Below, piece by piece: positions 63,945 through 64,000 of a stretch of DNA of 64,000 bases; the first letter of the stretch is position 1; each line of letters opens with the position of its first letter. Where the stretch lies: the NCBI GenBank assembly GCA_947494305.1, contig CANLUL010000001.1:248001-312000 (forward strand). The letters are read 5' to 3'. A model generated the notes under the pieces. It was not told the DNA's origin. It saw only the letters and a program-made list of their open reading frames with translations, and searched no databases. Source of the DNA: an uncultured Sphingomonadaceae bacterium (GTDB lineage: Bacteria; Pseudomonadota; Alphaproteobacteria; Sphingomonadales; Sphingomonadaceae). The position numbers and the translations under genes were made by a program.

Positions 63945-63988
63945 GGCCTCCCAATTCTTCTCGTCTTGCCGAGTGGGGTTGGGAGGCC
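63945..63988. terminator. long hairpin after ompW
   Basis: GGCCTCCCAA (63945-63954) and TTGGGAGGCC (63979-63988) form a perfect 10-bp stem around 24 bases, with an inner CTCG/CGAG pair. The T-run after it is short (TATTTGT), and a T-run on the other side is TTTT, so it may terminate ompW, or a gene from the right on the other strand. The next gene is outside the window. Confidence 0.6.
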
Positions 63989-64000
63989 TATTTGTCTGCT

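Noticed and set aside
1-64000. tRNA, rRNA, CRISPR array, insertion sequence, prophage or replication origin
   Set aside because: I looked in the intergenic stretches and saw no cloverleaf-type sequence, repeat-spacer array, transposase, terminal repeats or phage genes.

Overview
The window looks like chromosome of an alphaproteobacterium of the order Sphingomonadales (Sphingorhabdus/Parasphingorhabdus-like, inferred from gene families and gene order, not from a marker such as 16S). Pointers are several TonB-dependent receptors, an H+-pumping pyrophosphatase next to thiL/nusB, cobS beside a J-domain gene, an infA-maf-RNase E/G cluster, a short-form hisG, and base composition near 50% GC. I found no tRNA, rRNA, CRISPR array, insertion sequence or prophage.

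Layout. 1-6841 (minus): an operon encoding an exported CHAT-domain caspase-like protein with TPRs, a CHASE2 adenylate cyclase, a secreted FecR-like protein and an FhaC/ShlB-type outer-membrane transporter cut off by the window edge. About 150 bases upstream of it lies a perfect palindrome of the cAMP-receptor-protein type (GTGA-N6-TCAC). 7047-16000: cobT with a nitroreductase, a bifunctional penicillin-binding protein, ydcH/dksA-like small genes behind an FNR/FixK-type palindrome, cobS with a J-domain protein, bolA-cupin and a DUF2332 gene. 15935-23660: one long plus-strand run hisG-hisD-two DUF1993 paralogues-nusB-esterase-thiL, then hppA with a clear terminator. 23779-31120 is more accessory: an acyltransferase/JmjC-like pair, an unrecognised AT-rich membrane protein, a small monooxygenase-like ORF, a secreted protein and a TonB receptor with a cationic low-complexity insert.

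31324-36864: infA-maf-RNase E/G-like, maleylacetoacetate isomerase, a GFA-family protein, a TonB receptor and a MarR regulator, closed by a 16-bp perfect hairpin that can serve both strands. 36883-43994 (minus): a Tad/Flp pilus assembly cluster (cpaA, B, C, D, E, tadB, tadC) in which the motor ATPase cpaF and the pilin gene are absent. 44055-52085: hydrolase, FAD oxidoreductase, a tiny YegP gene, rnhA-thrB-ispH (minus), a lipoprotein, argS and a SPOR protein. 52212-56131: nagZ-scpA-scpB-tatA-tatB-tatC, a housekeeping run. 56128-58382 (minus): an entericidin-like lipoprotein and a ZnuD-like metal receptor. The rest holds VOC, purT (behind a paired inverted repeat), GST, an AEC transporter, a dienoyl-CoA-isomerase-like crotonase and OmpW.

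The most interesting candidate system is the first operon: a putative periplasmic caspase-like protease, a membrane cAMP-producing sensor and a two-partner secretion pore, under a site that a cAMP-responsive regulator could bind.
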